Shown: positions 1 through 8,867 of the stretch, piece after piece
Layout: each line of letters begins with the position of its first letter
Position numbering within the stretch: position 1 is the first letter of the stretch
Assembly: GCF_001436695.1 (NCBI RefSeq)
Contig: NZ_AYZG01000001.1
Coordinates: forward strand, 1-64,000
Direction of reading: 5' to 3'
DNA from: Lactobacillus taiwanensis DSM 21401
GTDB taxonomy: Bacteria > Bacillota > Bacilli > Lactobacillales > Lactobacillaceae
DNA: 64,000 bases
The notes under the pieces: model-generated
Seen by the model: the letters and a program-made list of their open reading frames with translations, nothing else
Databases searched by the model: none
What the model was told of the DNA's origin: nothing
Made by a program: the position numbers and the translations under genes

Positions 1-65
1 TTAGTTGCTTGATTCTTTTTCAAAACTATTCATCAACAGGATTTGACAAACAGCCCAAATTTATA

Positions 66-98
66 TTAAAAAAGATGCAACTTGATAGCTGCATCTTA
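66..98 (-). terminator. Intrinsic terminator of the histidine phosphatase gene
   Basis: On the minus strand an 8-bp stem (AAGATGCA / TGCATCTT) with a 10-nt loop is followed by a run of T. The stem begins within the stop codon of the upstream gene. Confidence 0.8.
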
Positions 99-785
99 TA
101 AATTTGGTATATCAGTATTTTTAACACCGTAATTAATTATTCTAAATTTTCCATTATCATCAATAATTCCTCGCGTAACACTTCCGTTATCTGGAAATGG
201 AATATCATGATCATGACTAGTTTGATCCCAATACTTAATTCCTAAAGTTTTAATAAAGTCACCATGAGAAACTATTAAGACTCTTCCGACCCCCTTAGTT
301 TCTTCAGCTAATTGACTAATTGCCTGATTCATTCGATTATCTAAAGCTTCTGCATCTTCTGCTAAATGACGTGGGTCAGCTTTTTTAGTAGCTTCACGAA
401 AATCATGAATTCCTAAAGTCTGAATAATTTTTACCACATCACTTGTAGGCTCCATTCCGCCGGCCTTGGCAACCTTTTTCCAAGTTTCATCAATATCGTC
501 ACCCTCAAAAGTACCGAAAAATACTTCACGAAATGCTGGGAACTTCTTAATCTTTCCTATTTCTGAAACCTCATTTGCATTCGCAATTAAGTGAACTGTA
601 TCAATGGCTCTCTTCAAATCAGAACTATACATTTTATCAAAGTGAACCTGAGATAGATTCGATGCAGTTACTTTTAAATCATTAATTCCTTTTACAGTTA
701 ATGGTGAATCTGCCCAACCTTGAACCTTATTCAATTGATTGAACATCGTTTCCCCATGTCTTACTAAATAAACTTCAGTAGCCAT
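96..785 (-). CDS. Histidine phosphatase (phosphoglycerate mutase-like) family protein
   Basis: This 229-residue protein starts with the RHG signature LVRHGET (residues 7-13), which holds the phospho-accepting histidine of the histidine phosphatase superfamily. A second catalytic histidine is in VSHGDF (about 174-179). These proteins remove phosphate from small substrates through a phosphohistidine intermediate. The substrate cannot be told from sequence, and the protein is probably cytosolic since no signal or membrane segment is seen. An AGAGGG ribosome-binding site precedes the ATG. The gene is single, ends in its own terminator, and is divergent from the DJ-1 family gene. It is a GpmB/CobC-type phosphatase rather than the glycolytic mutase, because the sequence departs from GpmA outside the motifs. 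Confidence 0.85.
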   Translation of the reverse strand: MATEVYLVRHGETMFNQLNKVQGWADSPLTVKGINDLKVTASNLSQVHFDKMYSSDLKRAIDTVHLIANANEVSEIGKIKKFPAFREVFFGTFEGDDIDETWKKVAKAGGMEPTSDVVKIIQTLGIHDFREATKKADPRHLAEDAEALDNRMNQAISQLAEETKGVGRVLIVSHGDFIKTLGIKYWDQTSHDHDIPFPDNGSVTRGIIDDNGKFRIINYGVKNTDIPNL

Positions 786-1055
786 CTTTTTACCCTCTTT
801 TCTTAAATTGTTTCACAAATTCTGTCTCAATTATCTCAATGTTAACAGAATACTGCGTTAATTCAAGTATTTTAAAAAACACTACTATATTTAGTGTTTC
901 ACAATTTTTCCTAATACAATATCTTTCGCTAATTTTTCCTCTATATTTATATACGCATTTTCTTGATTCTTTTTTAATCTTCAAATTAAAAAATATTATT
1001 TTAATGCGTTAAAATAAAAAATGTATAGTACTTAATAAAAAAGGAGGACTTTTAA

Positions 1056-1640
1056 ATGACAAAAGTAGCTGTTGTCTTCGCAGATGGCTGTGAAGAAGTT
1101 GAAGGCCTTAGCGTTGTTGACGTATTACGTCGATTAAATATTGATTGTGATATGGTCGGTTTAGATAAAAAAGAAATTAATGGTGACCACCATATTTTAC
1201 TTACTTGTGATAAAGTTGTGGATGATTCACTTCTTGATTATGACTTAGTTGCCTTCCCTGGCGGAAGAACTGGCGCTTTGAACTTGAGAAATAACAAAAA
1301 GCTCGCTGACTTAATGATTCAAAGAAATAAAAATGGTAAATGGGATGCTGCAATGTGTGCTGCTCCAATTGCTTTAGGACACTATGGCTTACTTGAAGGA
1401 GCTAACTACACTTGTTATCCAGGTTTTGAAAAACAAATCGAAGAAGAATGTCCAAATGGCCACTTCAGCACTGATATTACTGTTGTGGATAAAGAACACA
1501 AAATCATTACTAGCCGCGGACCTGCTACTGCTTGGGCCTACGCCTACACTATTGCTCGTACCTTAGGCTATGATACTAAAGAATTAGAAAAAGCTATGCT
1601 TTACGATTACTTAGCTAAGAATATTGATCAAAGTCTCTAA
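1056..1640 (+). CDS. DJ-1/PfpI (ThiJ/YajL) family protein
   Basis: This 194-residue protein has the flavodoxin-like DJ-1 fold signature. An acidic residue lies in the first loop (Glu16, in CEEVEG), a glycine-rich AFPGGRTG is at about 66-73, and the nucleophile elbow AAMCAAP carries Cys101. Members act as deglycases, glyoxalases, chaperones or oxidative-stress sensors; which applies here cannot be read from sequence. A strong AAGGAGG site lies 8 bases before the ATG. The gene is monocistronic, with a terminator right after it. The reading frame at 1384-1566 on the same strand is a shadow of this gene. Confidence 0.88.
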   Translation: MTKVAVVFADGCEEVEGLSVVDVLRRLNIDCDMVGLDKKEINGDHHILLTCDKVVDDSLLDYDLVAFPGGRTGALNLRNNKKLADLMIQRNKNGKWDAAMCAAPIALGHYGLLEGANYTCYPGFEKQIEEECPNGHFSTDITVVDKEHKIITSRGPATAWAYAYTIARTLGYDTKELEKAMLYDYLAKNIDQSL

Positions 1641-1652
1641 TTATTTTTATCG

Positions 1653-1689
1653 AAAAAGAGATCAGATTTTAATGTCTGATCTCTTTTTT
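1653..1689 (+). terminator. Intrinsic terminator of the DJ-1 family gene
   Basis: A 14-bp stem, AAAAAGAGATCAGA pairing with TCTGATCTCTTTTT, is followed by T residues just after the stop codon. The A tract on the left arm could let it also work in the other direction. Confidence 0.88.
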
Positions 1690-1876
1690 CGTATATAACA
1701 GTTAAAATAATAAGATAACTTTTAATTCATACCTAAATTAAAAGTACGTGTAGCTAATAGCAAACTTACGGTCTTTTCTCAGCATTGCGTCTACACTTAT
1801 AATTACAATTAATTTTTCTCTAAGCACTTACTATATTTAGTATAACATATTTTATTTTAAATTAAACCATTAGGAA

Positions 1877-2743
1877 CTATAATCGCGCAATTTGATAACC
1901 ATTTCTTAAAAAGTGTTCCATCTCTTCTGGTTCTCTTCCAGTTAGCCTATGAAAATCATCAGACGTCGCACTCAGCAAGCCTTTAGCACCACCTGCATAC
2001 ATTGAAGCAAGTTCTACTCCATCACCTTCATCAGCATAAATTTTAGCAAATTCATCGGTTGTCACTGGTGCATAACCGATTTGATGATCTGTAATTCGAG
2101 ACATAATATAAGATAGCTCAACCATATTATAATTTTTATCCATACTTAAAAGATATGTTTGTCCCTGATCTCTCATCACTGGTTGCATAGCTAAACAAGC
2201 AATTGCATGTGCACTATCATTACGAGTTATAAATGATAATGGCTTAGCTCCAACCGGATAAATAATATTCTTACGTTGAATCAACTCATCTAAGTCCGGA
2301 ACTAATGGATCGGCATAAAGACTATTTTTTACAATGCTATATTCAATTCCTGAGCTAGCAAGTCTTCTTGGTACATATGCATAAAATGGGGACATCACAA
2401 ATGGATTATTCTCTTGATCTGCGAAAAAACTTACAAAAATCAATTTAGATTTAGCTTCTTTTACAACTTGTAAAACATTTTCAAATTCTGTAATTCTTTT
2501 CTGCAAGTTATAAGTAATGCTTGGAATATAAATCACCAAGTCAATACCAGAAACGGCCTTTTGAAGGGTATCTAAATCAAAATAGTCCAGCTTTACTTTT
2601 TCAACATCTAAATCGTCAAACTTATTTGACTTTTTTAAATTATGAATTCCAACTCGAATATTATTTTCAGGCGTCATATTTCGAAGCCAACGGGTTATCT
2701 TTTCGCCTAAATTACCTGTCGCTCCAGTAATTAAATATTTCAT
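1877..2743 (-). CDS. NmrA-like/atypical SDR NAD(P)-binding protein
   Basis: This 288-residue Rossmann-fold protein opens with MKYLITGATGNLG, the glycine-rich dinucleotide-binding loop of atypical short-chain dehydrogenases (NmrA/QOR2 type). An acidic or basic cofactor-discriminating strand follows (about 32-55), then a DLVIYIPS strand near 85. The classical YxxxK pair is not evident, as is usual for NmrA-type members, which may be NAD(P)H-dependent reductases or redox sensors. It stands alone between AT-rich spacers. The substrate is unknown. Confidence 0.8.
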   Translation of the reverse strand: MKYLITGATGNLGEKITRWLRNMTPENNIRVGIHNLKKSNKFDDLDVEKVKLDYFDLDTLQKAVSGIDLVIYIPSITYNLQKRITEFENVLQVVKEAKSKLIFVSFFADQENNPFVMSPFYAYVPRRLASSGIEYSIVKNSLYADPLVPDLDELIQRKNIIYPVGAKPLSFITRNDSAHAIACLAMQPVMRDQGQTYLLSMDKNYNMVELSYIMSRITDHQIGYAPVTTDEFAKIYADEGDGVELASMYAGGAKGLLSATSDDFHRLTGREPEEMEHFLRNGYQIARL

Positions 2744-3049
2744 ATAAATAATATAGAACCTTTCTTAAAATTAACTTTCTACATTATTATAGTTCAAAGC
2801 TCTCACAAATTCTTAAGATGGGTTTAAATATCTAAAGTTACTTTTTATCAACTAAGTCTTTTCTCTTCATTTCCAAAATTTATAGCGCAATGATACTACT
2901 TCAAATAAAAATCCAAATTCAAAAATCGATCTTAGCCAATTCCACTCAATTTTATTACGCAAGAGTGCACCACAAAGAAATACGAAGCCCACAAAATATG
3001 CAGCATATAAATTTTCTTTTAAATCTTGGTACTTTTTATACTCTTACTT
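2744..3049. other. Intergenic stretch with a possible decayed reading frame
   Basis: No gene with a proper start is visible. The minus strand carries an open frame without ATG at 2867-3043, listed separately. The plus-strand frame at 2890-3102 overlaps the real minus-strand gene at 3050-3601 and is judged a shadow. Confidence 0.5.
2867..3043 (-). pseudogene. Possible remnant of a small membrane protein
   Basis: Directly downstream of the membrane protein gene at 3050-3601, and in the same frame after two stop codons, about 58 codons remain open. They encode an aromatic, hydrophobic peptide including AAYFVGFVFLCGALLRNK and LRSIFEFGFLFEVV, typical of membrane segments. There is no ATG and no ribosome-binding site. 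It could be a decayed distal gene, or the tail of a gene that lost its 5' part. The composition argues for former coding; this is inference only. Confidence 0.3.
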
Positions 3050-3601
3050 TTAATCGTTTAACGAATCCTCTATTTCTCGTTTATTTTCCAAAACTAAAGT
3101 AAATCCGAATACTAACTCGATTATTATCATCAGACTAGCCAAAACTACCAAAGAAGACGTTAGTCCAATAAATAAAGCTAAAAATGAAATAACTATCGAA
3201 AATATTAAATATGATTTTGATTTGTATAGCCAACTATAAGGTAATAGGTGCGCTCCAAAAATAATAGCAATAACCATTACCATCTTGTTTGGAATTGCTG
3301 AATAAATCCACATGGCAATCAACAAATATAAAATTTGATTTGATGAGAGTAAAACTCCTAAAACAGTTAAGGGATTATCCTTATTCTGAAAATCAATTTT
3401 TAATAATTTAGACATCAAAAATGCAATTGGTAATAACAATGCTGTGCACATAAATGTAAATAAATTCTTAGTAAGAAGAGGCATTGAAGAAAGATTAACT
3501 AGCAAAATCCCTATCCAAATTATTACTGAAGTGAAAATAAAGTGTAGCCCGCGCTTTTGTTTAATAATGCAATCGTTTCTTAAAGCATCAAGGTTATTCA
3601 T
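3050..3601 (-). CDS. Polytopic membrane protein of unknown function (DUF7010-like)
   Basis: This 183-residue protein begins with a short polar N-terminus containing KQKRGLHFIF. It then shows five or six hydrophobic stretches (roughly residues 20-38, 44-62, 80-103, 105-121, 130-148, 150-170) and ends in a charged tail. It resembles small integral membrane proteins annotated as DUF7010 in lactobacilli and bacilli, but that match is from memory. No catalytic motif is seen. It stands alone, with the MBL-fold gene upstream on the same strand. Confidence 0.6.
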   Translation of the reverse strand: MNNLDALRNDCIIKQKRGLHFIFTSVIIWIGILLVNLSSMPLLTKNLFTFMCTALLLPIAFLMSKLLKIDFQNKDNPLTVLGVLLSSNQILYLLIAMWIYSAIPNKMVMVIAIIFGAHLLPYSWLYKSKSYLIFSIVISFLALFIGLTSSLVVLASLMIIIELVFGFTLVLENKREIEDSLND

Positions 3602-3664
3602 ATAGCTTTCCTCGTTTTAATCTTAATATTTGTTTTTTATCATATAATATTATTTTTATTTAGT

Positions 3665-4278
3665 CTATACTCTTTTTATTTGTGACCAATCAGAAATAAT
3701 TTCATCTGCATAATGAGCAAAATGAACTTTTTTACATTTGCATATTTCAATTTTTCCCAGCTTTTTGTTAAAACAGGATTATCGTATAAGGCTACCTGTT
3801 CAATAGGATATAAGTCACCAACAAAAGCTTCACCATTATCTAAAATATAAGAAACTGAACAATTACTATGACCAGGCGTACCTAATATTTCCCCATCTAT
3901 ACCACATTTCTTTAAAAATTTTCTACTTTTAGTAATAGGTAATACTAACACTTGTTTATCTTTTATGGGCTCAAATTCACTATTTCTTTGTCTTTCAAAA
4001 ATATAATCTGACTGATGAATATATTTTAGCTGAGAGTCTAACACAACTAATTTAATACCATAATCAGCAAGAACTTGTGCTAATCTCATATGATCAGGAT
4101 GATAGTGTGTTATAAACAAATAATCAATGTTTTGAAGTTTTAAGTCATATTCACCTAATTTCTTAAAAAATCTAGATAATGTACCCACCCAATCCGTATC
4201 GATTAAAATTGTTTTCTTTGTACCCTGAATCAGATAACACTTCGTGTTGCCATACTTGATTTTAATGACTTTAACCAT
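3665..4278 (-). pseudogene. MBL-fold metallo-hydrolase with a frameshift near the 3' end
   Basis: The frame from 4278 encodes a metallo-beta-lactamase fold. It has the zinc motif THYHPDH (about residues 56-62), GTPGHSN (third ligand region) and the aspartate in FVGDLYP. Read straight through, it stops at 3676 after 200 residues with an atypical tail (ILLIMQMKLFLIGHK) lacking the last zinc-ligand histidine. Moving back one base in the A-run at 3727-3733 gives VHFAHYADEIISDWSQIKRV, ending at 3665. This restores a family-typical FAHY and gives about 204 residues. The run reads A AAA AAG in frame, a classical -1 slippery heptamer. It may be a one-base deletion, a sequencing error or real recoding. 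It probably lay directly downstream of rpsI before the element inserted. Confidence 0.7.
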
Positions 4279-4475
4279 TATTAAATCTCCAAATCAAACT
4301 ATATTAATTAGCTCTAAAATTAAACAATAAGGCTTAATTTTTTCTTTGTCTATATTTTTTTGACTATTTATTAAAACTACTATAATATTTATATTTTTTA
4401 TTTTATAGTTCAAATATTCATTAGAAAGCAAAAAGACACCTCTTGCGAGATGTCTTTTCGTATAAACGTAATATA
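4279..4475. other. Original chromosomal spacer downstream of rpsI
   Basis: An AT-rich stretch without a reading frame holds the upstream region of the MBL-fold gene and, at 4431-4458, the terminator that must originally have ended the rplM-rpsI transcript. No gene is seen. Confidence 0.6.
4431..4458 (-). terminator. Displaced rpsI terminator, now downstream of the element
   Basis: On the minus strand a 12-bp stem (AAAAGACATCTC with GAGGTGTCTTTT, one G-U pair) closes a GCAA tetraloop and ends in T residues. It lies 17 bp beyond the left copy of the 21-bp att repeat, as expected for the native terminator of rpsI. It now also serves as the first clear terminator after the Schlafen gene. Confidence 0.8.
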
Positions 4476-4496
4476 TAAATATTAACGCTTTGAGAA
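4476..4496 (+). repeat. Left att core (21-bp direct repeat)
   Basis: Identical to 14604-14624 and containing TTAACGCTTTGAGAA, which on the minus strand is the end of rpsI (codons for FSKR and stop). Flanking bases differ on both sides, so this is the exact repeat limit. Confidence 0.92.
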
Positions 4497-4626
4497 CTTG
4501 TAGCTAGCAAAACTGGAACAATTATCCATTTTCAATAATTAATATCCATTCGATTCCATACTATTTTTGAATTAATTCACCATATAATGGAAGAAAACGG
4601 AATAAAATTCTTTAACTTGGAAAGCA

Positions 4627-4645
4627 TTGTGACCAATTGTAACCA
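4627..4645 (+). promoter_or_regulatory. Putative integrase arm-binding sites, left end
   Basis: TTGTGACCA and TTGTAACCA lie 10 bp apart, about 130 bp inside the left core. The right end has the same arrangement and orientation at 14543-14561. A 10-bp period on one face of the helix at both ends suggests arm-type sites for the integrase N-terminal domain. Confidence 0.6.
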
Positions 4646-4667
4646 ATTTAGGTCGATTATCTTACTT

Positions 4668-4698
4668 AACTTCATCCTTAGTTGGATGGAGTTTTTTT
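4668..4698 (+). terminator. Plus-strand terminator inside the left end of the element
   Basis: A 10-bp stem AACTTCATCC/GGATGGAGTT (one G-U pair) with a 6-nt loop runs into seven T. In the integrated state no plus-strand gene lies upstream of it. In the excised circle it lies about 300 bp downstream of int and would end that transcript. Confidence 0.7.
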
Positions 4699-4870
4699 GA
4701 TATAAAACAATTAAGAAATAGGTTTACAATATAATTCTTTCTATAAAGTAATTGATCAATAAGTTCAAACGCTTGCCTAAAATTCAATTATTTAACACCT
4801 CGTACTTGCGAGTTATTGCCAGTTCTATCAATGAAATTTTTGTCCTCTATTTTCTTGTCTAACACCATTT

Positions 4871-6076
4871 TTATCTTTCTTTACTAACTTTTGATTGAAT
4901 AAACCTTTTTATATAATCTGCAGTATTTTGTTCTGTACACATTTGCTCAACCGCATTAATAAACTGCGGTAGCTGTGCCCTATTCAATTCTGCCTCGAGT
5001 TTAGCTTTTGCGTATTTTAATTGGTCTGATGAAGGTCTCACAAAACTTCTAACGGTATCAAGATCTTCTTCAAGCAACTTACATATTTGTTCCTTCTGAA
5101 TTTCGTCTTTAAAAATTACTATATTTTTTAATAAAGTATCTTTCTGAAAAGCATCAGGACTAATACCTCTTTCTCTATTATTTAAGAAAAATTGTTCTAT
5201 TTCAAAATCTAATGAGTCCGTCAATAAGTACTGAAAATATAATGGCTTGTCACTCAAAGGATTCAAAGAACCTATATTGGGCGCCACTGTTAAAAATCTT
5301 ATTCCATCAAGCCAAACAACCATAATTTCTTCCAATATCTGTCCGTGATACATGAGTTTTAAAGTATCCCAATTAATCGTAATTCTTGTCTGATTGAGAG
5401 AATATGATTCTACAATATTACGTCCCTCATCATTGTTCTCTAGATACATGCAGTAATCAGGGTCAAATATATATCTAAAACCAACTTTATCAGTTTCAAA
5501 GTATTCCCAGTTATCTATTTCACGTAATCTAGCCTTATATATTTCTCTCGGAGGTAAATCTAAATGAAGTCTTTTCTTCCAAAGCCTTTCAACTTGAAAA
5601 TCTGTTGCAGTTCCATTAATAGGCGTTTCAATATTATTTAACCTACAAAAAATTTGACCTGGTCTAATAACATTCTTACATTGTTTTGGATGATACTCCT
5701 CATTTAAAAACACAGGAACATCATCACTATTCTTAACAATAATTACATCTATTTCATGATTATCTATTTTTAAACTTTTAACCTTAGTATTAGGAACAGA
5801 GTGATTAGCAATTGGTAAATCATTTATATATTGAGTTAATTTATCGGTAGTGAGTCTATTTTTATCACCATCTACACCTACAACTTTAAGATCAGAATCT
5901 CTAACTCCAATTATCAGATAACAATCCTCATGATGGGTTGTATTAACAAAAGCAAAGATATCTTTTATCATTTCATCTCGGTGATGTTTGTCATACCATT
6001 CTAGCTTAAAATCATGGTATACATCTTCATCTACTTTTATAAGACTATTGATCTTTTTTTCAAAATCTGTCATCAC
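4871..6076 (-). CDS. Schlafen/AlbA_2-domain protein paired with an MmeI-like enzyme
   Basis: This 401-residue protein has an N-terminal AlbA_2 (Schlafen, PF04326-type) domain, about residues 8-155. Visible landmarks are EDVYHDFKLEW, a helix with DIFAFVNTTH, and the strand YLIIGVRD. The middle (about 160-330) is not recognised. The C-terminal 60 residues are strongly helical and charged. AlbA_2 domains are linked to nucleic-acid binding, and some Schlafen proteins cleave RNA. The ATG overlaps the stop of the restriction-modification gene by 4 bp (6073-6076), so the two are probably translationally coupled. It is the last gene of the HTH-MmeI-Schlafen operon, and no terminator follows inside the element. 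A defence or toxin role is inferred from context. Confidence 0.75.
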   Translation of the reverse strand: MMTDFEKKINSLIKVDEDVYHDFKLEWYDKHHRDEMIKDIFAFVNTTHHEDCYLIIGVRDSDLKVVGVDGDKNRLTTDKLTQYINDLPIANHSVPNTKVKSLKIDNHEIDVIIVKNSDDVPVFLNEEYHPKQCKNVIRPGQIFCRLNNIETPINGTATDFQVERLWKKRLHLDLPPREIYKARLREIDNWEYFETDKVGFRYIFDPDYCMYLENNDEGRNIVESYSLNQTRITINWDTLKLMYHGQILEEIMVVWLDGIRFLTVAPNIGSLNPLSDKPLYFQYLLTDSLDFEIEQFFLNNRERGISPDAFQKDTLLKNIVIFKDEIQKEQICKLLEEDLDTVRSFVRPSSDQLKYAKAKLEAELNRAQLPQFINAVEQMCTEQNTADYIKRFIQSKVSKER

Positions 6077-8844
6077 TTTTCCTCAGCTATCAATTTTTCA
6101 TACATCTTAAACAAGTGAGCAACAGCATCACTTTCTGTAGTTCCCTTAACAGGTAACCCATAGGCTTCCATCACTGCACGATCATTATCTTGATGCGCCT
6201 TAAGCAATTCTCTTGGCATAGTTAACGGATCATAGAGATCTGCTAGAGAACTATCTGGATATAATGCACGTGCATCTAAGATAGCTTGAGCTGTTTTTTC
6301 AATTTTTTCTTTTTGCTTTTCCGTTGGAGAAGGCCATGGAAAATTATTATAAACAATTCTTGCAGAATAAGCATAATCACTTTTCATTCTTCCAGCCACC
6401 GTTCTCATCCATGCCATATGCATATTAGATTCTAATATTCCAAAGTCATATAAACTAGCATCCGGTAAAATTTGTGAATTAGTATTTGCAATAACATCTT
6501 TACTGACAAAAGCCATTGGAATATATTTTCTCTGCTGTGACGATACAACAGGAATCATTAAATAATCTACATTTGGTTGTCTATCTTCAGTAAATAAAGC
6601 CGGCATATCAGACCAACTTTGTGTACTTTTCTTTTTGCTTGCTAATCGACTAGCTTGTACCCTCTTTAAACGTTCCAATACTAATGGCATCTTTTTTAAT
6701 TCGGCTGGGCGACAATCTTTTAACCATAAACAATATCTATATCTATTATTTATTAGATCACTAGCACCCATATATCTTTTTATGTAAGCTTCTGTAATAG
6801 GTTCTTGAGTAATTAGTTCACTTTTTTCTATATCATTTAATATAAGATTCCCGCCATCTGTAGGTTGACTCCCTTTTCGTATAATTTTTCTGTCAGCTTT
6901 TATAGGCCTACTTCTAGAAGTAACAATTATATTTGGCGCAGATATTAAGTATGGACTAATATTATCTACCTTATTGACTAATTGTCCATCAAATATCAAC
7001 TTTGTAGACCGTTTAAGATATGAAAAGCCTATAATTACACAATGCACATGAGCTTGAGTCTTGGCCTCACTATTCCATACAAATGATCTATAAGCATAAT
7101 TAATATTTATTTTATTTTTCAACATAATACTCCAAAGTATTGGTACCTGTTGGCCTTGTGTTATTGAATTTGTAGATACAAAGCTAGTTTCTATTTTTGC
7201 ATCTTTCATATACATCATTGCTTTATAATACCAGCCAGATACATAATCTATCCCCTTTAACTTTTTAGATAAATGTGAAATATCTTCTTTTTGATCTTCG
7301 GATTCATATTTTGTTCCTATAAAAGGAGGATTCCCCATAACGTAGTGACAAGCATAGTTTGGAAGAACATCGTTCCAATATATTCTTAGTGCATTACCTT
7401 CATGAATATTTGTATATGTCTTTAATGGTAAGAAATCCCAATCGGCATAGAAAATATCTTTAGTTTCTTCTAGCATCTGACTTTCGGCAATCCATAAAGC
7501 AGTCTTTGCAACAGATACAGCAAAGTCATTAATTTCAATCCCATAAAATTGTTGAATAGATACCTTAATAATATCTTGAGCCTGTCCAACATCAAGAGAA
7601 GGATTAGGATAAATTAGCTTAATAGCATCATTTTCCAATCGCCTCAATTGTAAATATGTTTCAGTTAAGAAATTGCCCGAGCCACAAGCAGGATCAAAGA
7701 ATGTTAGATTAGCTAATTTATCTTGAAATGCACTAGCCTTCTTCTTTAATTTTGCCGGTTGCTTGACCTTCTTTATTTCATTCAATTCATCCTTCAATTC
7801 ATCTAAGAATAATGGATCAATTACCTTATGAATATTTTCTATAGAAGTATAATGCATCCCTCCTTGACGTCTAGTATCTGGGTTCAATGTTGATTCAAAT
7901 ACTGCACCAAAGATAGTAGGACTAATTTCAGACCAATCAAATTCATCACTTGCTTTGCTAAGTAATAAATCTCTCAATTCATCAGTAAATGGCGGAATCT
8001 CAATATTTTCATCTGAAAACATCCCACCATTAACATATGGAAATTGGGCTAATTTAGGTTCATCATCTTCAAGATATGGATCACGATCTTTAATTTTTGT
8101 ATCCAGTACTTTGAAAAGGTTAATCAAAGCTTTACGCATATGTCTGGCATCAAATTCTTCAAGATAATCATGAAACATATTCTTTTTACCGAAAATGCCA
8201 GCATCTTCAGCATACAAACAAAATACGATCCTTACACAAAGTTGGTTAATACTCTTTTGAGAATGTTCACTATCTGGATTTTTGTATTGATCTAAAAGTT
8301 CATCATAAATTTGACCAACTAGTTCACCCGCACTTAAGGAAACCTGTTTTTCTTTTTCTAGATGTTCATTACTCTTATCTACTAAGAATTCAAGTTGATA
8401 ATAGCTAGTTTCAAGGTCTTTTAATTCAATCTTCACCGGTTCTGAATTAGGATGTTCCATATCATAGATACGAAATTCTCTAAAGTTACAAGTAACAATC
8501 CAACGTGGTCGGCGTGAATATGGTAATGCAGCAGAATATCTTTGAGCCTGTTGAAAGGGTGTTAATAACCTTCCATCTGATTGTTTAATTGCCTTATCTA
8601 AATCCTTATTACTTCCTTTTTGTTCAATCATCACATGTGTTTGCTCAATGTAGCCATCAATAAAACTATCGTGTGATAATTTTACTTTTTCTTCAAACTT
8701 AATGAAGTTTTCTGGATTTTCAACACCTAAAACTTCACGCAACAAAGACAGCCAAAATGATTGACTGTCTTGTTTTTCTCTTCCACGATCTTTCCAATCT
8801 TGTATAAATTGTTTTGCATTTCTTTTTTGAGTTGTTACATCCAT
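6073..8844 (-). CDS. MmeI-like (type IIL) restriction endonuclease-methyltransferase fusion
   Basis: This 923-residue single-chain enzyme follows the MmeI/YeeA layout. A PD-(D/E)xK nuclease is near the N-terminus (Asp63, then Glu74-Gln-Lys76). A helical spacer spans about 150-370. A gamma-class N6-adenine methyltransferase has SAM motif I (FDPACGSGNF, 383-392) and catalytic motif IV NPPF (505-508). A target-recognition region lies at about 620-800, with a C-terminal helical part. Type IIL enzymes methylate one strand of an asymmetric site and cut about 20 bp away. The length matches MmeI (919). All key residues are present, so it looks active; specificity is not predictable here. It lies 23 bp after the HTH gene and overlaps the Schlafen gene. 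Confidence 0.88.
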   Translation of the reverse strand: MDVTTQKRNAKQFIQDWKDRGREKQDSQSFWLSLLREVLGVENPENFIKFEEKVKLSHDSFIDGYIEQTHVMIEQKGSNKDLDKAIKQSDGRLLTPFQQAQRYSAALPYSRRPRWIVTCNFREFRIYDMEHPNSEPVKIELKDLETSYYQLEFLVDKSNEHLEKEKQVSLSAGELVGQIYDELLDQYKNPDSEHSQKSINQLCVRIVFCLYAEDAGIFGKKNMFHDYLEEFDARHMRKALINLFKVLDTKIKDRDPYLEDDEPKLAQFPYVNGGMFSDENIEIPPFTDELRDLLLSKASDEFDWSEISPTIFGAVFESTLNPDTRRQGGMHYTSIENIHKVIDPLFLDELKDELNEIKKVKQPAKLKKKASAFQDKLANLTFFDPACGSGNFLTETYLQLRRLENDAIKLIYPNPSLDVGQAQDIIKVSIQQFYGIEINDFAVSVAKTALWIAESQMLEETKDIFYADWDFLPLKTYTNIHEGNALRIYWNDVLPNYACHYVMGNPPFIGTKYESEDQKEDISHLSKKLKGIDYVSGWYYKAMMYMKDAKIETSFVSTNSITQGQQVPILWSIMLKNKININYAYRSFVWNSEAKTQAHVHCVIIGFSYLKRSTKLIFDGQLVNKVDNISPYLISAPNIIVTSRSRPIKADRKIIRKGSQPTDGGNLILNDIEKSELITQEPITEAYIKRYMGASDLINNRYRYCLWLKDCRPAELKKMPLVLERLKRVQASRLASKKKSTQSWSDMPALFTEDRQPNVDYLMIPVVSSQQRKYIPMAFVSKDVIANTNSQILPDASLYDFGILESNMHMAWMRTVAGRMKSDYAYSARIVYNNFPWPSPTEKQKEKIEKTAQAILDARALYPDSSLADLYDPLTMPRELLKAHQDNDRAVMEAYGLPVKGTTESDAVAHLFKMYEKLIAEEK

Positions 8845-8867
8845 ACTGAAACTTTCTTTTTTAAATT

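Larger units (their letters stand above)
4497..4870. other. Left end of the element, non-coding
   Basis: No reading frame is credible here. The stretch holds a pair of integrase arm-type repeats (4627-4645) and a plus-strand terminator (4668-4698). A weak 4-bp hairpin lies near 4803-4816. Nothing else is recognised. Confidence 0.6.

Noticed and set aside
1-60. Short open minus-strand frame ending at the window edge
   Set aside because: It is closed by an upstream stop within 20 codons and has no ribosome-binding site; too little to call a gene.
790-984. Minus-strand frame of 64 codons upstream of the phosphatase gene
   Set aside because: Low-complexity lysine/isoleucine-rich peptide with no ribosome-binding site, ending 5 bp before the phosphatase ATG; it lies in what should be the promoter region.
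2890-3102. Plus-strand frame of 70 codons
   Set aside because: It overlaps the real membrane protein gene on the other strand and has no ribosome-binding site.
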